The notes under the pieces were generated by a model, which saw nothing but the letters and a program-made list of their open reading frames with translations, ran no database searches and was not told the DNA's origin. A DNA stretch of 30,476 nucleotides, taken from JBBKWH01 sp041165345. Lineage in GTDB: Bacteria > Pseudomonadota > Gammaproteobacteria > Pseudomonadales > Moraxellaceae. Both the position numbers and the translations under genes were made by a program. Where the stretch lies: assembly GCA_041165345.1 (NCBI GenBank), contig JBEANQ010000008.1, positions 1-30,476 of the forward strand. Reading direction: 5' to 3'. This document shows, piece after piece, positions 1 to 7,989 of this stretch; the first letter of the stretch is position 1, and each line of letters begins with the position of its first letter.

Positions 1-45
1 AGTCAAATTCGAGATGCGATGACCGGTGCAGTGTTGCGCGGTTAA
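1..45 (+). CDS. 3' end of an unidentified gene (partial)
   Basis: The first 15 codons are open in frame 1 and end in TAA at 43-45, encoding SQIRDAMTGAVLRG. The fragment is too short to assign a family. It may be the tail of a plus-strand gene that starts left of the window. The hairpin just downstream carries its T-run on the other strand, so it does not clearly serve this gene. The open frame could also be chance. Confidence 0.35.
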   Translation, partial: SQIRDAMTGAVLRG

Positions 46-49
46 GGCC

Positions 50-90
50 AAAAAAAACCGTCAGAACACGCCTCTGCGCGGCTGACGGTT
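50..90 (-). terminator. Rho-independent terminator of the esterase gene
   Basis: A perfect 9-bp inverted repeat (AACCGTCAG at 56-64, CTGACGGTT at 82-90) with a 17-nt loop is flanked by eight A at 50-57. Read on the minus strand this is a stem followed by eight U. It begins 23 nt past the esterase stop codon. Confidence 0.8.
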
Positions 91-112
91 GATGTTGACA
101 TCCTACCTCGTG

Positions 113-1189
113 TTACCGGCCGACTTGATCCAGCAACGCACGGAAGTCCTTGGCCATTTTAACCGTGGCGGCTTTAGCGGTTGGATTAATACTACTGATA
201 TTCATAAAGCCATGTCCCTGAGACACTACGCGCTCTAGGGTGCAGCGTGTGCCTGCTGCCTTCAGGCGTTCGGCATACAGTTCGCCTTCGTCACGCAATA
301 CATCATGCCCTGCGGTCACCACCAATGCCGCCGCCAAGCCACTCAGCGTGCCGCGTAACGGCGAGATCCGAGCATCATTTAACGGCACACCACTGTGCTG
401 TACATAACTGGCTTTGGCTTGATCCATATCGGCTTGGCTCAAAAACAAGCCTGCACTATAGGTCTGATGGGAGGCGTATACATCAACCAAGTCGACTACT
501 GGATAAATCAACAGTTGAGCCGCAGGTGCATGGCTGGTACCTGCGGTGATTTGACTGACCACGGCTGACAAATTACCGCCCGCACTGTCGCCACCCACGC
601 CAATTTTGCGTGGGTCAACCTTAAGCGCTGTTGCATGGTCATGCGCCCACCGTAGTGCTGCAACGCAGTCGTCGACTGCTGCTGGGGCTTTGTGTTCGGG
701 GGCGAGTCGGTAATCAACACTCAATACCTGCATGTTGCCTTGGGCGCACAGAATCCGGCAGGGTTCGTCGTGGGTGTCGAGGTCGCCGACAATAAACCCC
801 CCACCATGATAAAACACCAGCAAGGGTAGGGCATCGTGCTGACCCGCAGGCACATAGTGCCGCACACCAATCAAACCGGCAGGACCATTGATATGAAAAT
901 CTCGCACACTGCCCACAGCGGTTGGCATACCGCTAATCGATGCCATTTGTTGTCGAAAGTGTCGGCGGCTTTTTTCGGTATTTTTGCCCAGTAGTTGCCC
1001 TGCGCCTTGCAGTTGTCGGACGGCCAACAGCACTTGCACATGGGGATCTAGGTTGGCGTGTGGGTTGCGGTAGCCCATCGCACGCGCTAAAGCGTGTTGG
1101 GCTGCCGCTGGTAAATGAACCAGCGCACGGGCGGCAGTGCCTTGAACACGGCTGATCCGCGCGGTGAGGGCGTTTGGCAATAACGACAT
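113..1189 (-). CDS. Alpha/beta hydrolase, hormone-sensitive-lipase-type esterase
   Basis: Predicted esterase/lipase of the HSL (bacterial type IV) family, 358 aa from the preferred start. It should hydrolyse short to medium acyl esters; the natural substrate is unknown. The oxyanion-hole motif HGGG lies at about 128-131 and the nucleophile motif GDSAGG has its Ser at about 202. The acid is probably Asp about 296 (GHDVLRDE) and the base His about 326 (GHGFMN), giving a complete Ser-Asp-His triad. I chose the ATG at 1189 because AGGAGA sits six bases upstream; the frame is open further up to 1228, but no ribosome site supports that start. The N-terminal 70 residues form a helical cap-like region without an obvious signal peptide, so it is probably cytoplasmic. 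It is transcribed away from grpE and ends in its own terminator. Confidence 0.85.
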   Translation of the reverse strand: MSLLPNALTARISRVQGTAARALVHLPAAAQHALARAMGYRNPHANLDPHVQVLLAVRQLQGAGQLLGKNTEKSRRHFRQQMASISGMPTAVGSVRDFHINGPAGLIGVRHYVPAGQHDALPLLVFYHGGGFIVGDLDTHDEPCRILCAQGNMQVLSVDYRLAPEHKAPAAVDDCVAALRWAHDHATALKVDPRKIGVGGDSAGGNLSAVVSQITAGTSHAPAAQLLIYPVVDLVDVYASHQTYSAGLFLSQADMDQAKASYVQHSGVPLNDARISPLRGTLSGLAAALVVTAGHDVLRDEGELYAERLKAAGTRCTLERVVSQGHGFMNISSINPTAKAATVKMAKDFRALLDQVGR

Positions 1190-1565
1190 GTTTTTCTCCT
1201 TGGACATCCATCGCCGTAGCGTCAGCACGGACCAGTATCAACACATGAGTGGGAACCAACAACCTCACCATGGGCTGTTGATGCTCCGCTGTATCTTGTC
1301 TGGTTCAGTTTTTTTTGACAAGGGCTGATGTCAGTAATTCATGACGAGGTGGACGCATGCGAAAGCGACCCGATGGGTTGTTGTGATGCGTTGTGCAGGG
1401 GATGTCATTCCCTGAATCCATCCACCAAAAATACACGAAAACCAGCGTGCCCAGCGTGCAATCCCTTGAATTTTGCGTATTCAGCCCCAGCAATGCACAC
1501 AGGATTAGACAGCAGTGCCTTGCACGAGACTGGTTATGTTCAACATGTTTAAACGGAGGTCATCC
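1190..1565. other. Divergent intergenic region between esterase and grpE
   Basis: This is the only gap above 300 bases. On the plus strand it holds the sigma-32-type promoter at 1465-1492 and the grpE ribosome site GGAGGT near 1555-1560. On the minus strand TTGTCA (1316-1321) could be a -35 box for the esterase, but the matching -10 (CAAGAT, 1293-1298) is poor. Short open frames here show no start signals or recognisable protein character, and I see no RNA gene. Confidence 0.5.
1465..1492 (+). promoter_or_regulatory. Sigma-32 (heat-shock) promoter of grpE
   Basis: CTTGAA at 1465-1470 (preceded by CC, so CCCTTGAA) is followed after 14 bases by CCCCAGCA at 1485-1492. This matches the RpoH promoter pattern CCCTTGAA, 13-15 bases, CCCCATNT. 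Its place 74 bases before the grpE start supports heat-shock control of grpE. Confidence 0.75.
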
Positions 1566-2096
1566 ATGTCCAACCCAGCACAACACGACACCCCTGTAGA
1601 CAGCCCAGATGCCCTTGAAGGCGTGGCGACTGACGGGGTTGTCGACGTTATCGACACCGACGCATTGCAAGCCCAAGTAGCCGACCTTGAAAGCCAAGTC
1701 AAAGACATTCAGGCCCGTGCCAACGCCGACATGTATAACTTTCAACGGCGTGTCGAGCGTGAAACCGACAACGCCAAAAAATACGCCCTCGAAAAATTTG
1801 CTGGCAGCTTGCTGGACGTGGTCGACAACCTTGAGCGCGCCATTACCGCTGCAGGCGATCAAGAAAGCCCACTGGTCGAAGGCATTCGTCTGACCCAAAA
1901 ATCCATGCTGGCCGCGCTTGAAAAACACGGCGTGCAAGTGGTTGACCCCACCGGACAAGATTTTAACGCCGACCTGCATCAAGCAGTAGGCATTGCCCCT
2001 GACGCCCCTGCCAACCAAGTGGGTGTGGTGTTGCAAAAAGGCTATAGCCTGAATGGTCGCCTGCTGCGCCCTGCCATGGTTATGGTCGGTCAATAA
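1566..2096 (+). CDS. grpE: GrpE, nucleotide exchange factor for DnaK
   Basis: GrpE (176 aa) releases ADP from DnaK and so resets the DnaK-DnaJ chaperone cycle; it works as a cytoplasmic dimer. The acidic N-terminus is followed by a long helical coiled-coil region (about 30-95, with AQVADLESQV and RRVERE). The C-terminal beta domain carries the family signature around GVQVVDPTGQDFNADLHQAV and ends in GYSLNGRLLRPAMVMVG. The frame is open back to 1515, but GGAGGT five bases before the ATG at 1566 decides the start. Length is close to the usual 180-200 residues. It sits upstream of dnaK, behind its own heat-shock promoter, with a terminator-like hairpin between the two genes. Confidence 0.96.
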   Translation: MSNPAQHDTPVDSPDALEGVATDGVVDVIDTDALQAQVADLESQVKDIQARANADMYNFQRRVERETDNAKKYALEKFAGSLLDVVDNLERAITAAGDQESPLVEGIRLTQKSMLAALEKHGVQVVDPTGQDFNADLHQAVGIAPDAPANQVGVVLQKGYSLNGRLLRPAMVMVGQ

Positions 2097-2101
2097 CCCC
2101 C

Positions 2102-2128
2102 AAAAAAGCCGCTCTTGGGCGGTTTTTT
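2102..2128 (+). terminator. Terminator-like hairpin between grpE and dnaK
   Basis: A short stem (CCGC 2109-2112 with GCGG 2119-2122, extended by a G-U pair and A-T pairs) ends in TTTTTT at 2123-2128, directly after the grpE stop. The stem is weak in GC, so it may attenuate rather than stop transcription into dnaK. Confidence 0.6.
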
Positions 2129-2172
2129 GCAATTTCAAGCGGCAAAAACCGCAAAAAAGACAGTAAAACTGG

Positions 2173-2200
2173 CTTGAAAACGCCAATAACAGGCGCATAT
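2173..2200 (+). promoter_or_regulatory. Sigma-32-type promoter of dnaK
   Basis: CTTGAA at 2173-2178 (CTTGAAAA in full) is followed after 14 bases by GCGCATAT at 2193-2200, a fair match to CCCCATNT. It lies 50 bases upstream of dnaK and downstream of the grpE hairpin, giving dnaK its own heat-shock start. Confidence 0.6.
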
Positions 2201-2249
2201 CGACACACAAGCAGTTCACTGTCCTGTCTCATTTTAGGAGTTTTACAAC

Positions 2250-4172
2250 ATGGCTAAGATTATTGGTATCGACCTCGGCACCACCAACTCATGCGTTGCC
2301 GTCATGGAAGGCGACAAAGTTAAAGTGATCGACAACGCCGAAGGCGCACGCACCACGCCGTCGATCATCGCGTACAAAGACGACGAAGTACTGGTCGGTC
2401 AAAGCGCCAAGCGTCAAGCGGTCACCAACCCCAAAAACACCCTGTTTGCCATCAAGCGCCTGATTGGCCGTCGCTATCAAGACGACGTGGTACAAAAAGA
2501 CATCGGCATGGTGCCGTACAAAATCGTCAAAGCTGACAACGGCGACGCGTGGGTTGAAGTCAACGGCAAAAAACTCGCCGCCCCACAAATCTCGGCTGAA
2601 ATCTTGAAAAAGATGAAAAAGACCGCTGAAGACTACTTGGGTGAAACCGTCACCGAAGCCGTCATCACCGTACCAGCCTATTTTAACGACGCGCAACGTC
2701 AAGCCACCAAAGACGCAGGCCGCATTGCTGGTCTAGACGTGAAGCGCATCATTAACGAACCCACCGCTGCTGCGTTGGCGTTTGGCATGGACAAAAAAGA
2801 AGGCGACCGCAAAATTGCCGTGTATGACTTGGGCGGCGGTACCTTTGACGTCTCGATCATCGAAATTGCAGACGTCGATGGCGACCAACAATTTGAAGTG
2901 CTGGCCACCAACGGTGACACCTTTTTGGGTGGTGAAGACTTTGACCTGCGCCTGATCGACTTCTTGGTTGAAACCTTTAAAGCAGAACAAGGCGTTAACC
3001 TCAAGCAAGACCCATTGGCCTTGCAACGTCTGAAAGAAGCAGCCGAAAAAGCCAAAATTGAACTGTCATCGGCCAGCAGCACCGAAGTCAACCTGCCGTA
3101 TATCACCGCAGACGCGACCGGTCCAAAACACTTGGTGGTCAGCATCACCCGCGCCAAGCTCGAAGCCTTGGTCGAAGACCTCGTTGCCCGCACCATCGAG
3201 CCGTGCAAAATTGCACTCAAAGACGCAGGCCTGTCGATTGGTGACATCAGCGACGTGATCTTGGTCGGTGGTCAAACCCGTATGCCATTGGTGCAAGCCC
3301 AAGTGGAAGCCTTCTTTGGTCGTGAGCCACGCAAAGACGTCAACCCAGACGAAGCCGTTGCCGCGGGTGCTGCGATTCAAGGTGCGGTTCTGTCTGGCGA
3401 CAAAAAAGACGTGCTGTTGCTCGACGTGACCCCACTGACCCTTGGCATTGAAACCATGGGCGGCGTGTTGACTGCAATCATCGAAAAAAACACGATGATT
3501 CCAACCAAAAAGTCACAAACCTTCTCTACCGCAGAAGACAACCAGCCTGCCGTGACCATTCAGGTCTATCAAGGCGAGCGCAAAATGGCCGCGCAAAACA
3601 AACTGCTGGGGCGTTTTGACTTGGCGGATATTCCACCCGCGCCCCGTGGTATGCCACAAATCGAAGTCACCTTTGACATCGACGCCAACGGCATTATGAA
3701 TATCTCGGCCAAAGACAAAGGCACCGGCAAAGCGCAAAGCATTCAGATCAAAGCCGACTCCGGTTTGACTGATGAAGAAATTCAGCAAATGGTGCGTGAC
3801 GCTGAAGCCAATGCGGAAGAAGACAAAAAGTTTGCTGACCTTGCGGCTGCCCGTAACGAAGCCGACGGCGTGATTCACAGCATGCAAAAAACCGTCAAAG
3901 AGCAAGGCGACAAAGTCTCTGCGGACGAGAAAAAAGCCATTGATGACGCCATTGATGCGCTTGAACTCGCCACCAAAGAAAACGACGTGGACGACATCAA
4001 AGCCAAGCTGGATGCGCTGCAAACTGCCGCAATGCCTGTTTTGCAACGGATGTATGCGGCTGAACAACCACAAGAAGGTGCGGACGGCGCACAGTTTACC
4101 GACGCCGCTGCAAAGCCTGCCGATGATGGCGTTGTCGATGCTGAATTTACTGAAGTCAAAGATGCAAAATAA
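2250..4172 (+). CDS. dnaK: DnaK, Hsp70 molecular chaperone
   Basis: ATP-dependent chaperone (640 aa, near-identical in length to the E. coli protein) that binds exposed hydrophobic peptide segments with DnaJ and GrpE. The nucleotide-binding domain shows the phosphate-1 motif GIDLGTTNS (6-14), the DLGGGTFDVS motif (193-202) and VILVGGQTRMP around 337-347. The hydrophobic interdomain linker VLLLDVTPL precedes the substrate-binding beta domain, and a helical lid follows. The tail ends VDAEFTEVKDAK, close to the EEVKDKK-type C-terminus of proteobacterial DnaK. AGGAG at 2236-2240 precedes the ATG. It follows grpE, but the usual dnaJ partner is displaced by an opposite-strand gene. Confidence 0.99.
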   Translation: MAKIIGIDLGTTNSCVAVMEGDKVKVIDNAEGARTTPSIIAYKDDEVLVGQSAKRQAVTNPKNTLFAIKRLIGRRYQDDVVQKDIGMVPYKIVKADNGDAWVEVNGKKLAAPQISAEILKKMKKTAEDYLGETVTEAVITVPAYFNDAQRQATKDAGRIAGLDVKRIINEPTAAALAFGMDKKEGDRKIAVYDLGGGTFDVSIIEIADVDGDQQFEVLATNGDTFLGGEDFDLRLIDFLVETFKAEQGVNLKQDPLALQRLKEAAEKAKIELSSASSTEVNLPYITADATGPKHLVVSITRAKLEALVEDLVARTIEPCKIALKDAGLSIGDISDVILVGGQTRMPLVQAQVEAFFGREPRKDVNPDEAVAAGAAIQGAVLSGDKKDVLLLDVTPLTLGIETMGGVLTAIIEKNTMIPTKKSQTFSTAEDNQPAVTIQVYQGERKMAAQNKLLGRFDLADIPPAPRGMPQIEVTFDIDANGIMNISAKDKGTGKAQSIQIKADSGLTDEEIQQMVRDAEANAEEDKKFADLAAARNEADGVIHSMQKTVKEQGDKVSADEKKAIDDAIDALELATKENDVDDIKAKLDALQTAAMPVLQRMYAAEQPQEGADGAQFTDAAAKPADDGVVDAEFTEVKDAK

Positions 4173-4186
4173 GGCGTAATGCCCAT

Positions 4187-4217
4187 AAAAAACGCTCCTC
4201 TTGAGGAGCGTTTTTTT
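4187..4217. terminator. Bidirectional terminator between dnaK and the desaturase gene
   Basis: A perfect stem CGCTCCTC (4193-4200) / GAGGAGCG (4203-4210) is flanked by six A on the left and seven T on the right. It can therefore end dnaK on the plus strand and the convergent desaturase gene on the minus strand. Confidence 0.9.
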
Positions 4218-4255
4218 ATGCGTGTTGGGTCTGCATCACCAACGCTCGCTCGTGA

Positions 4256-4957
4256 TTACTCTGGTTCTAAGCCTGCGCGATCAAACCCACCACGGCGACG
4301 ATAAAACAGAAACACCCGATTTAACAGCGGGTTTGACCATCCGCTAATGGTGGCAAAATCACAGGCCAGTGTCGCGTGATGCACATCGTGGGCTTGTGGT
4401 GTCATTAATAGCTTTGTTCGGCGCAGGCCCAGCACCCACCAAGGATTCTGTTCACGGTGCAGCGTGCCATGAAAGTACTGTGTCAGCATCGAGCCACCCA
4501 AAAACACCACACTGGCCATCAACCACAGATCAGGCAGCGGATAATAGTGATTGCTCAGGTTCAGCACGATTGAAAAAGGCAATACAAAAAATGCGATCGA
4601 CACGGTCTGTTGTTCAAAATTACGCCGACCTAACGCATTGGGCCGAGGATGATGGTTTTTAAAATCGTACACCACCCGTTCAAAAAAACTAATTCGGCGC
4701 ATAGCGGCCTTGCGCATGGCAAGGTATTCGGCCGATTCACGCGAGCCTTGATAAAAAAAGATCTCTTTTAAACCCACATGTGGCGTACAGGGACGGTAAT
4801 CCATATACATATGTACCAACCCTGATTGCGCGTCGGCGACATACCATGCCAGCAGTCCGACCGGAATCATCCATGCAGACCACGTCAGGTGCTGTAGGGC
4901 ATAGACGTTGATGCCATAACTGACCACACACAGCATAAACACAAAGCGCGAGCCCAT
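4256..4957 (-). CDS. CarF/PEDS1/FAD4-like membrane lipid desaturase
   Basis: Integral membrane protein of 233 aa that resembles the lipid-desaturase domain of TMEM189/Kua, CarF and plant FAD4. Known members use oxygen and a di-metal centre to make the vinyl-ether bond of plasmalogens (CarF, PEDS1) or a trans-3 acyl double bond (FAD4). Visible family blocks are ADAQSGLVHMYMD (41-53, His 49), KNHHPRPNALGRRNF (100-114, His 102 and 103), YFHGTLH (161-167, His 163 and 167) and PQAHDVHH (187-194, His 190, 193, 194), then a GWSNPLLNRV tail block. That gives eight histidines, as expected for the family. Hydrophobic segments lie at about 5-40 and 120-160. GAGGAA lies upstream of the ATG. It is convergent with dnaK and divergent from dnaJ. 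Family assignment is from memory of motifs; the substrate is not predictable. Confidence 0.72.
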   Translation of the reverse strand: MGSRFVFMLCVVSYGINVYALQHLTWSAWMIPVGLLAWYVADAQSGLVHMYMDYRPCTPHVGLKEIFFYQGSRESAEYLAMRKAAMRRISFFERVVYDFKNHHPRPNALGRRNFEQQTVSIAFFVLPFSIVLNLSNHYYPLPDLWLMASVVFLGGSMLTQYFHGTLHREQNPWWVLGLRRTKLLMTPQAHDVHHATLACDFATISGWSNPLLNRVFLFYRRRGGFDRAGLEPE

Positions 4958-5216
4958 CGGCGTTCCTCAAGCAAGCTGCGTAAAACCATCATATACCGAG
5001 GCTGGACAATACATTAAAGCGCATCGATAGGCGATGAATGAACGAGGGTGATCACAGCGCACATCGCCAAGATCAGCCACGAAAAAAACCGATGAAATCA
5101 GCCCATCACGATTGATAAACAGGTCAATCGCCACCATGTCAGAGCCAGATCGGTCTGCTGTGGTGTTTCCACCCGCCAGCAGACGCACAGCATTGCTCGG
5201 GGAGTTGAAACGCAAC

Positions 5217-6341
5217 ATGGCAAAACGTGATTATTATGAAGTGCTTGGCTTGCCAAAAGGGTCAAGCGAAGACGACATCAAAAAAGCCTATCGCAAATTG
5301 GCGATGAAATATCATCCCGATCGTAATCCGGATGATAAGGCGGCAGAAGACAAGTTTAAAGAAGCCTCCGAAGCCTACGAAGTCCTGTCCGATGCGCAAA
5401 AACGTGCCTCGTATGACCGTATGGGGCATGCTGCCTTTGAAGGGGGCGGTGGTTTTGGCGGCGGCGGTGGTGGCAACTACCAAGATATTTTTGGCCAGTT
5501 TGGTGACATTTTTGGCGACATGTTTAATCGCCAAGGTGGCGGGCAACGTCAACAGCAACAACGTCGTGGCTCAGACCTACGCTATATGATGACCTTGACG
5601 CTCGAAGAAGCGGTTAAAGGCGTCAAAAAAACCGTGACCTTTAGCGCACCCGCAAGCTGTACCGCATGTGATGGCAAAGGCGCTAAAAATCCATCCGACG
5701 TACAAACCTGCGGAACGTGTCATGGTGCGGGTCAAGTGCGGATGCAGCAAGGATTTTTCTCGGTACAGCAAGCCTGTCCAACGTGTCGTGGGCGTGGCAA
5801 AACAGTCAAAAATCCATGTAACGTTTGCCATGGTTCAGGGGTGGCAGACCGTGAACGCACCTTAGAGGTGAGCATTCCAGCGGGTGTTGATACAGGTGAT
5901 CGCGTTCGGTTGTCTGGTGAAGGCGAGGCCGGCGGCGCGGGCGTACAAAGTGGCGATCTGTACGTCGAAATTACCGTGCGCGAACACGCCGTGTTTCAGC
6001 GTGACGGTGCCGATTTATACATGGACGTGCCAATCAGCTTTACCGATGCAGCATTAGGCAAAGAGGTTGAAATTCCGACCCTTGATGGCCGTGTCAATCT
6101 CAAAATTCCAGAAGGCACGCAGACCGGTCGCCTGTTCCGTTTGCGTGGGAAAGGGGTCAAACCGGTTCGCACCACCATGGTGGGTGATCTGCTGTGTCGG
6201 GTCGTGGTCGAAACGCCTGTCAACCTCAACAGCCGCCAAAAAGAATTGTTGCGTGAGCTGCAATCCAATATGGATCATGACGGCCAGCAATCTCCGAATA
6301 AAAAATCATTTTTTGATAAATTAGGCGCACTTTTCTCGTGA
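5217..6341 (+). CDS. dnaJ: DnaJ, Hsp40 co-chaperone
   Basis: DnaJ (374 aa) delivers unfolded clients to DnaK and stimulates its ATPase. It has an N-terminal J domain with HPD at 33-35, and a Gly/Phe-rich stretch at about 75-108 followed by a Gln/Arg run. The zinc region has four CxxCxGxG repeats (Cys 148/151, 165/168, 187/190, 201/204), and the C-terminal client-binding domains follow. The frame is open back to 5112, but the conserved MAKRDYYEVLG start at 5217, with GGGGAG upstream, is clearly right. No convincing sigma-32 promoter is visible in the 259 bases upstream, unlike grpE and dnaK. It ends in a strong terminator before dapB. Confidence 0.98.
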   Translation: MAKRDYYEVLGLPKGSSEDDIKKAYRKLAMKYHPDRNPDDKAAEDKFKEASEAYEVLSDAQKRASYDRMGHAAFEGGGGFGGGGGGNYQDIFGQFGDIFGDMFNRQGGGQRQQQQRRGSDLRYMMTLTLEEAVKGVKKTVTFSAPASCTACDGKGAKNPSDVQTCGTCHGAGQVRMQQGFFSVQQACPTCRGRGKTVKNPCNVCHGSGVADRERTLEVSIPAGVDTGDRVRLSGEGEAGGAGVQSGDLYVEITVREHAVFQRDGADLYMDVPISFTDAALGKEVEIPTLDGRVNLKIPEGTQTGRLFRLRGKGVKPVRTTMVGDLLCRVVVETPVNLNSRQKELLRELQSNMDHDGQQSPNKKSFFDKLGALFS

Positions 6342-6345
6342 TCTG

Positions 6346-6376
6346 TAGAGCCTGTCACACGACAGGCTCTATTTTT
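6346..6376 (+). terminator. Rho-independent terminator of dnaJ
   Basis: A perfect 11-bp stem, TAGAGCCTGTC (6346-6356) and GACAGGCTCTA (6361-6371), with an ACAC loop is followed by TTTTT, five bases after the dnaJ stop codon. Confidence 0.92.
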
Positions 6377-6412
6377 GCGCAGTTCTGCCACAGTTTTTTT
6401 AATTTCTCCCGC

Positions 6413-6418
6413 TACAAT
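6413..6418 (+). promoter_or_regulatory. Possible -10 box for dapB
   Basis: TACAAT lies between the dnaJ terminator and dapB, 45 bases before the start codon. No good -35 box is found at 16-18 bases upstream. Since dnaJ is terminated just before, dapB needs a promoter in this gap. Confidence 0.35.
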
Positions 6419-6462
6419 CGATCTCAATTCTTTTTGACGCCCGTTTCACAGGACACTTCTTC

Positions 6463-7272
6463 ATGAGCAATTCTCCACGCATTGGTATTTTGGGTGCCGG
6501 TGGCCGTATGGGCCGCACCTTGATTCAGGCGGTTGTACAGGCGGGTGCAACGTTATCGGCCGCCATTGAGCAACCTCACAGCAGCTTAGTCGGCAGTGAT
6601 GCAGGCGAGTTGGCGGGTGTGGGCGTGTTGAATGTCGTCATTAGCAAAGATTTGGCCGACGTGATTGGGCAATGTGACGTCGTGATTGATTTCACCGCGC
6701 CTAGCGCCACCATGCGTCATTTAGAACTCTGTGCAGCAGCGGGCTGTGCCATGGTGATTGGAACCACCGGTTTTGATGAGGCACAAAAAGAACAGCTTCG
6801 CCACACGGCGACCCTGATTCCGATTGTGTATGCCGCCAACTATTCGGTTGGCGTCAATGTCTCATTAAAAATGCTAGAGGTTGCCGCCAAGGCGTTTGGT
6901 GAATCCGTCGATATTGAAATTATCGAAGCGCATCATCGTCATAAAGTCGATGCACCGTCGGGTACAGCTTTTATGATGGGTGAAGCGGTCGCCCATGCGC
7001 TTGAGCGTGATTTACGTGACGTGGCGGTGTATGCCCGAGAAGGCATTACGGGTGCGCGTGATCGTCAGACCATTGGTTTTCAGACCATTCGGGGTGGCGA
7101 TATTGTCGGTGAACATACCGTCATGTTTATTGGTGAAGGCGAGCGTGTGGAGGTCAAACATTTGGCCACTAGCCGCATGAACTTTGCCAGTGGAGCCGTT
7201 CGCGCCGCAGGCTGGGTGAGCGGGCGTCACGCAGCACTGTATGACATGCAGGATGTGCTTGACCTGCGCTAA
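6463..7272 (+). CDS. dapB: 4-hydroxy-tetrahydrodipicolinate reductase
   Basis: DapB (269 aa) reduces hydroxy-tetrahydrodipicolinate to tetrahydrodipicolinate with NAD(P)H, in the diaminopimelate/lysine pathway that feeds peptidoglycan. The N-terminal Rossmann motif GAGGRMG is at 11-17. The signature EAHHRHKVDAPSGTA spans about 156-169, with the catalytic His pair and Lys 161. Length matches the family (about 270). It follows dnaJ, as in many Pseudomonadales, but after a terminator. Its stop codon overlaps a possible ATG of the next gene by one base, and the true downstream start is probably 27 bases further on, so the two genes are likely cotranscribed. Confidence 0.98.
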   Translation: MSNSPRIGILGAGGRMGRTLIQAVVQAGATLSAAIEQPHSSLVGSDAGELAGVGVLNVVISKDLADVIGQCDVVIDFTAPSATMRHLELCAAAGCAMVIGTTGFDEAQKEQLRHTATLIPIVYAANYSVGVNVSLKMLEVAAKAFGESVDIEIIEAHHRHKVDAPSGTAFMMGEAVAHALERDLRDVAVYAREGITGARDRQTIGFQTIRGGDIVGEHTVMFIGEGERVEVKHLATSRMNFASGAVRAAGWVSGRHAALYDMQDVLDLR

Positions 7273-7298
7273 TGCCAACAATACAAAAGGAGACCAGT

Positions 7299-7982
7299 TT
7301 GAATAGAGTCCTGATAACGTCCATCGTGTTGAGTGGGATCATGGCGACGACTGCTCGTGCGGCTGACCCGACCATTCCCAGCAGAATGGTTGAGCCGACA
7401 AAACTAGCGATTGATCGACATGGAGTCAAAGTTTGGACCTATCAAACGGTGGGCAATCCGGCGTTTAACTATCGTGCCACGACAATCTTAGACAGCAATG
7501 TGACAGGAGTTGTGGCTGCGATTCAAGACACCAGCTACTTGAATAAGTGGGTACCTTATTTACGCACCATCGACACATTGGAAAACACCAATGCGTCCGG
7601 TACGTTTGTGTTGCGTATGGAGCTGGACTTTCCGTTTCCTTTGCAGGACCGTGAGGTTGTGGTCAGTGGCAGCATGAAACAAGCACCAGATGGTACAGTG
7701 ACCATGATCAATAAAGCCGTCAGTGATCCTCGCGCACCGATTCAATCACGGTTGTTGCGTGTAGAGCATTATGAGGGCAGTTGGTTGATCCGCCCCATTA
7801 GTAAAAACCGAACCGAAGTCACCACCACCGGTTATGCCGATCCAGCGGGATTGCTGCCATTGCCGATTGTAAATATGTTTGTACAGCAGCAGCCTTATCA
7901 AATGCTGCGCAATATGCAAACGGTTGTTCAGTCGGCTCGGTATCAAAATGCAAAGTTAAAAACGGTCAGAAATCCATTTTAA
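7299..7982 (+). CDS. Secreted START-domain (lipid-transfer fold) protein
   Basis: Protein of 227 aa with an N-terminal signal peptide (hydrophobic LITSIVLSGIMATTARA, cleavage likely near ARA-A). A START/SRPBCC-type domain follows at about 40-220, with blocks WVPYLRTIDTLE, PFPLQDREVVV and TEVTTTGYADPAGLLP. Such domains bind lipids or other hydrophobic ligands; the ligand here is unknown, and location is periplasmic or membrane-associated. I favour the TTG at 7299 because AAAAGGAG lies six bases upstream and it places the signal peptide at the very N-terminus. An in-frame ATG at 7272, overlapping the dapB stop, has no ribosome site. It is probably cotranscribed with dapB and ends at a bidirectional terminator shared with the ATP synthase operon. 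Confidence 0.8.
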   Translation: MNRVLITSIVLSGIMATTARAADPTIPSRMVEPTKLAIDRHGVKVWTYQTVGNPAFNYRATTILDSNVTGVVAAIQDTSYLNKWVPYLRTIDTLENTNASGTFVLRMELDFPFPLQDREVVVSGSMKQAPDGTVTMINKAVSDPRAPIQSRLLRVEHYEGSWLIRPISKNRTEVTTTGYADPAGLLPLPIVNMFVQQQPYQMLRNMQTVVQSARYQNAKLKTVRNPF

Positions 7983-7989
7983 TGGATGT

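Noticed and set aside
1560..2219. 219-residue minus-strand open frame across grpE
   Set aside because: It is antisense to grpE in a compatible frame, has no start signals and no recognisable domain; grpE fully explains the sequence.
2699..3247. Long minus-strand open frames inside dnaK (also 3513-4073)
   Set aside because: They mirror dnaK codon bias, are low in complexity and have no ribosome sites; typical shadows of a highly expressed gene.
5020..5216. Possible sigma-32 promoter for dnaJ
   Set aside because: No CTTGAA-type box with a correctly spaced CCCCAT-type box was found; GATGAAA with CCCATCA is too closely spaced.
4967..5218. 83-residue minus-strand open frame between the desaturase gene and dnaJ
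   Set aside because: No ribosome site and no recognisable motif, and it would run through the dnaJ upstream region. I treat this as non-coding leader.
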